Source: an uncultured bacterium (GTDB lineage Bacteria > Bacillota > Limnochordia > DTU080 > JAAYLA01). Taken from it: DNA of 6,124 bases. A program made the position numbers and the translations under genes. This document shows positions 5,181-6,124 of the stretch, piece by piece (within the stretch, counting starts at the first letter, position 1; the number at the start of each line of letters is the position of its first letter). The notes under the pieces were generated by a model. That model worked only from the letters and a program-made list of their open reading frames with translations, searched no databases and was not told the DNA's origin. The DNA lies in contig CALKAQ010000159.1 of assembly GCA_937983075.1 (NCBI GenBank), forward strand, positions 1-6,124. The letters are read 5' to 3'.

Positions 5181-6124
5181 TTTCTCCAGATTCACTTTCT
5201 GACGAGTTACCACGCCACGCTTTTGAACCGCGACGACGCGGGTCTGGCCAAGCGTATCGTATTTGGCGGCGCACCGCGCCTTCGGGTTTCGTCCCAGGCG
5301 CAAAAGCGCCACTGGCGCGAGTGGCTGACACGCCAGACAGAGCTCCCGTCGGGAATTCGCTCCCGCCACATCTTCAGTCGGGAATTGAGGAGGCGTCTTT
5401 TGGACTCGGGCATCGAGGAAGATTTGGCACAGTCGCTCATCTTTCATTTGGCGAACGGCATCTTTCGGGCAGCCGGGGAGAAAGACGCTATCGACAAGCA
5501 GACATTAAGCATGAGGCAGCCCATTTTCTTCGGCAAACCCGAGATCGATTACATGTTCACCCTACTGAAAGAGGCTGCCGACACGGGCGATGAGAAGTCT
5601 GCCAAAGCCTATTTGGACGCAAGACTCAAGAGCGGCAAACAGAACTTCACGGCCCTGGTACGTTCCGCTGGTCTGCAAAATCCCGTCGAAGGCCTGGAAA
5701 GCGCCCTGTTCGGCCGCTTTGTCACATCGGACATCCTTTCACGCGTCGACGCTCCCGTGCACGTGGCGCATGCGTTTACGACCCACGCGCTTGAAACAGA
5801 AGTCGACTTCTTTACCGTCGTGGACGATCTGTTGCAGGATGATGAGACCGGCGCAGCCCACGCCAATGACACCGAGCTGGGGGCCGGCATCTTTTACGGG
5901 TACGTCGCCGTCGACGTGCCTCTGCTGGTTTCCAACTTAACGGGCTGTGAACCTTCCGACTGGCAAGAAGCAGATCACGACGAAACGAAATCCGTATTGA
6001 ATCTCTTGATTCACGCCATCGCAACGGTATCCCCGGGGGCCAAGCTGGGCGCCACGGCGCCGTATGCCCGCGCCGAGTGCGTTCTCCTGGAAAGCGGCAC
6101 CGCTCAGCCCCGGAGCCTCGCCAA
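5178..6124 (+). CDS. casC: Cascade backbone subunit Cas7e (CasC/Cse4), 3' end outside the window
   Basis: RRM-fold protein; type I-E Cascade contains six copies. They polymerise along the crRNA spacer and form the backbone that presents it to the target. The reading frame from 5178 is open to the window end: 315 codons plus two bases, against about 350-400 residues in the family, so only the last part is missing. Diagnostic stretches are MFLQIHFLTSYHATLLNRDD (1-20), AKRIVFGGAPRLRVSSQAQKRHW (24-46), ALFGRFVTSD (176-185), VDAPVHVAHAFTTHALETEVDFFT (190-213) and AGIFYGYVAVD (236-246). These match the Cas7e pattern of an N-terminal RNA-binding strand, the ALFGR element and the AHA-x-TTH segment. 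It starts next to the casB stop, so it belongs to the same operon; cas5e would be expected next. Confidence 0.95.
   Translation, partial: MFLQIHFLTSYHATLLNRDDAGLAKRIVFGGAPRLRVSSQAQKRHWREWLTRQTELPSGIRSRHIFSRELRRRLLDSGIEEDLAQSLIFHLANGIFRAAGEKDAIDKQTLSMRQPIFFGKPEIDYMFTLLKEAADTGDEKSAKAYLDARLKSGKQNFTALVRSAGLQNPVEGLESALFGRFVTSDILSRVDAPVHVAHAFTTHALETEVDFFTVVDDLLQDDETGAAHANDTELGAGIFYGYVAVDVPLLVSNLTGCEPSDWQEADHDETKSVLNLLIHAIATVSPGAKLGATAPYARAECVLLESGTAQPRSLA

Noticed and set aside
5590..5940. A + strand frame of 116 codons inside casC
   Set aside because: It is out of frame with the clearly conserved Cas7e sequence, and its composition is that of a shadow frame.

Overview
The window holds the front part of a type I-E (Cascade/Cas3) CRISPR-Cas locus. 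Everything recognisable lies on the + strand. The DNA is fairly G+C-rich, with an A+T-rich patch just before cas3. The proteins resemble those of Proteobacteria, but the sequence does not allow a genus to be named. The repeat ends in GGGGATGGACC, as repeats of type I-E systems do.

Layout: positions 1-323 are the end of a CRISPR array, with one truncated and five complete 29-nt repeats separated by five 32-nt spacers (exact 61-nt period). The repeat orientation places the leader to the left, outside the window, so the oldest end of the array faces the cas genes. Positions 324-450 contain no convincing gene, but include an A+T-rich block with a tandem GATTATT that probably carries the cas3 promoter or an operator. 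Then come cas3 (451-3102), casA/cse1/cas8e (3099-4676), casB/cse2 (4654-5172) and the first 315 codons of casC/cas7e (5178 to the window end). The genes overlap or nearly touch, each with a Shine-Dalgarno sequence, so they look like a single translationally coupled operon. cas5e, cas6e, cas1 and cas2 would be expected next.

How they work together: the array RNA is normally cut by Cas6e into crRNAs with an 8-nt 5' handle (here ATGGACCC or ATGGACCG, with variants). Cas7e (backbone), Cse2 (small subunit) and Cse1 (PAM-reading large subunit), together with Cas5e and Cas6e, form Cascade. Cse1 then recruits the Cas3 HD-nuclease/helicase to degrade the target. All key motifs of Cas3 are intact and no frameshift is seen, so the interference module looks functional as far as it can be read.

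No undescribed system was found. The points worth a second look are fine-scale: changes at one handle position in two of six repeats, a C/G-variable last repeat base that may reflect the PAM, a divergent PAM-loop region and absent Cys-pair zinc motif in Cse1, and the A+T-rich tandem repeat before cas3.
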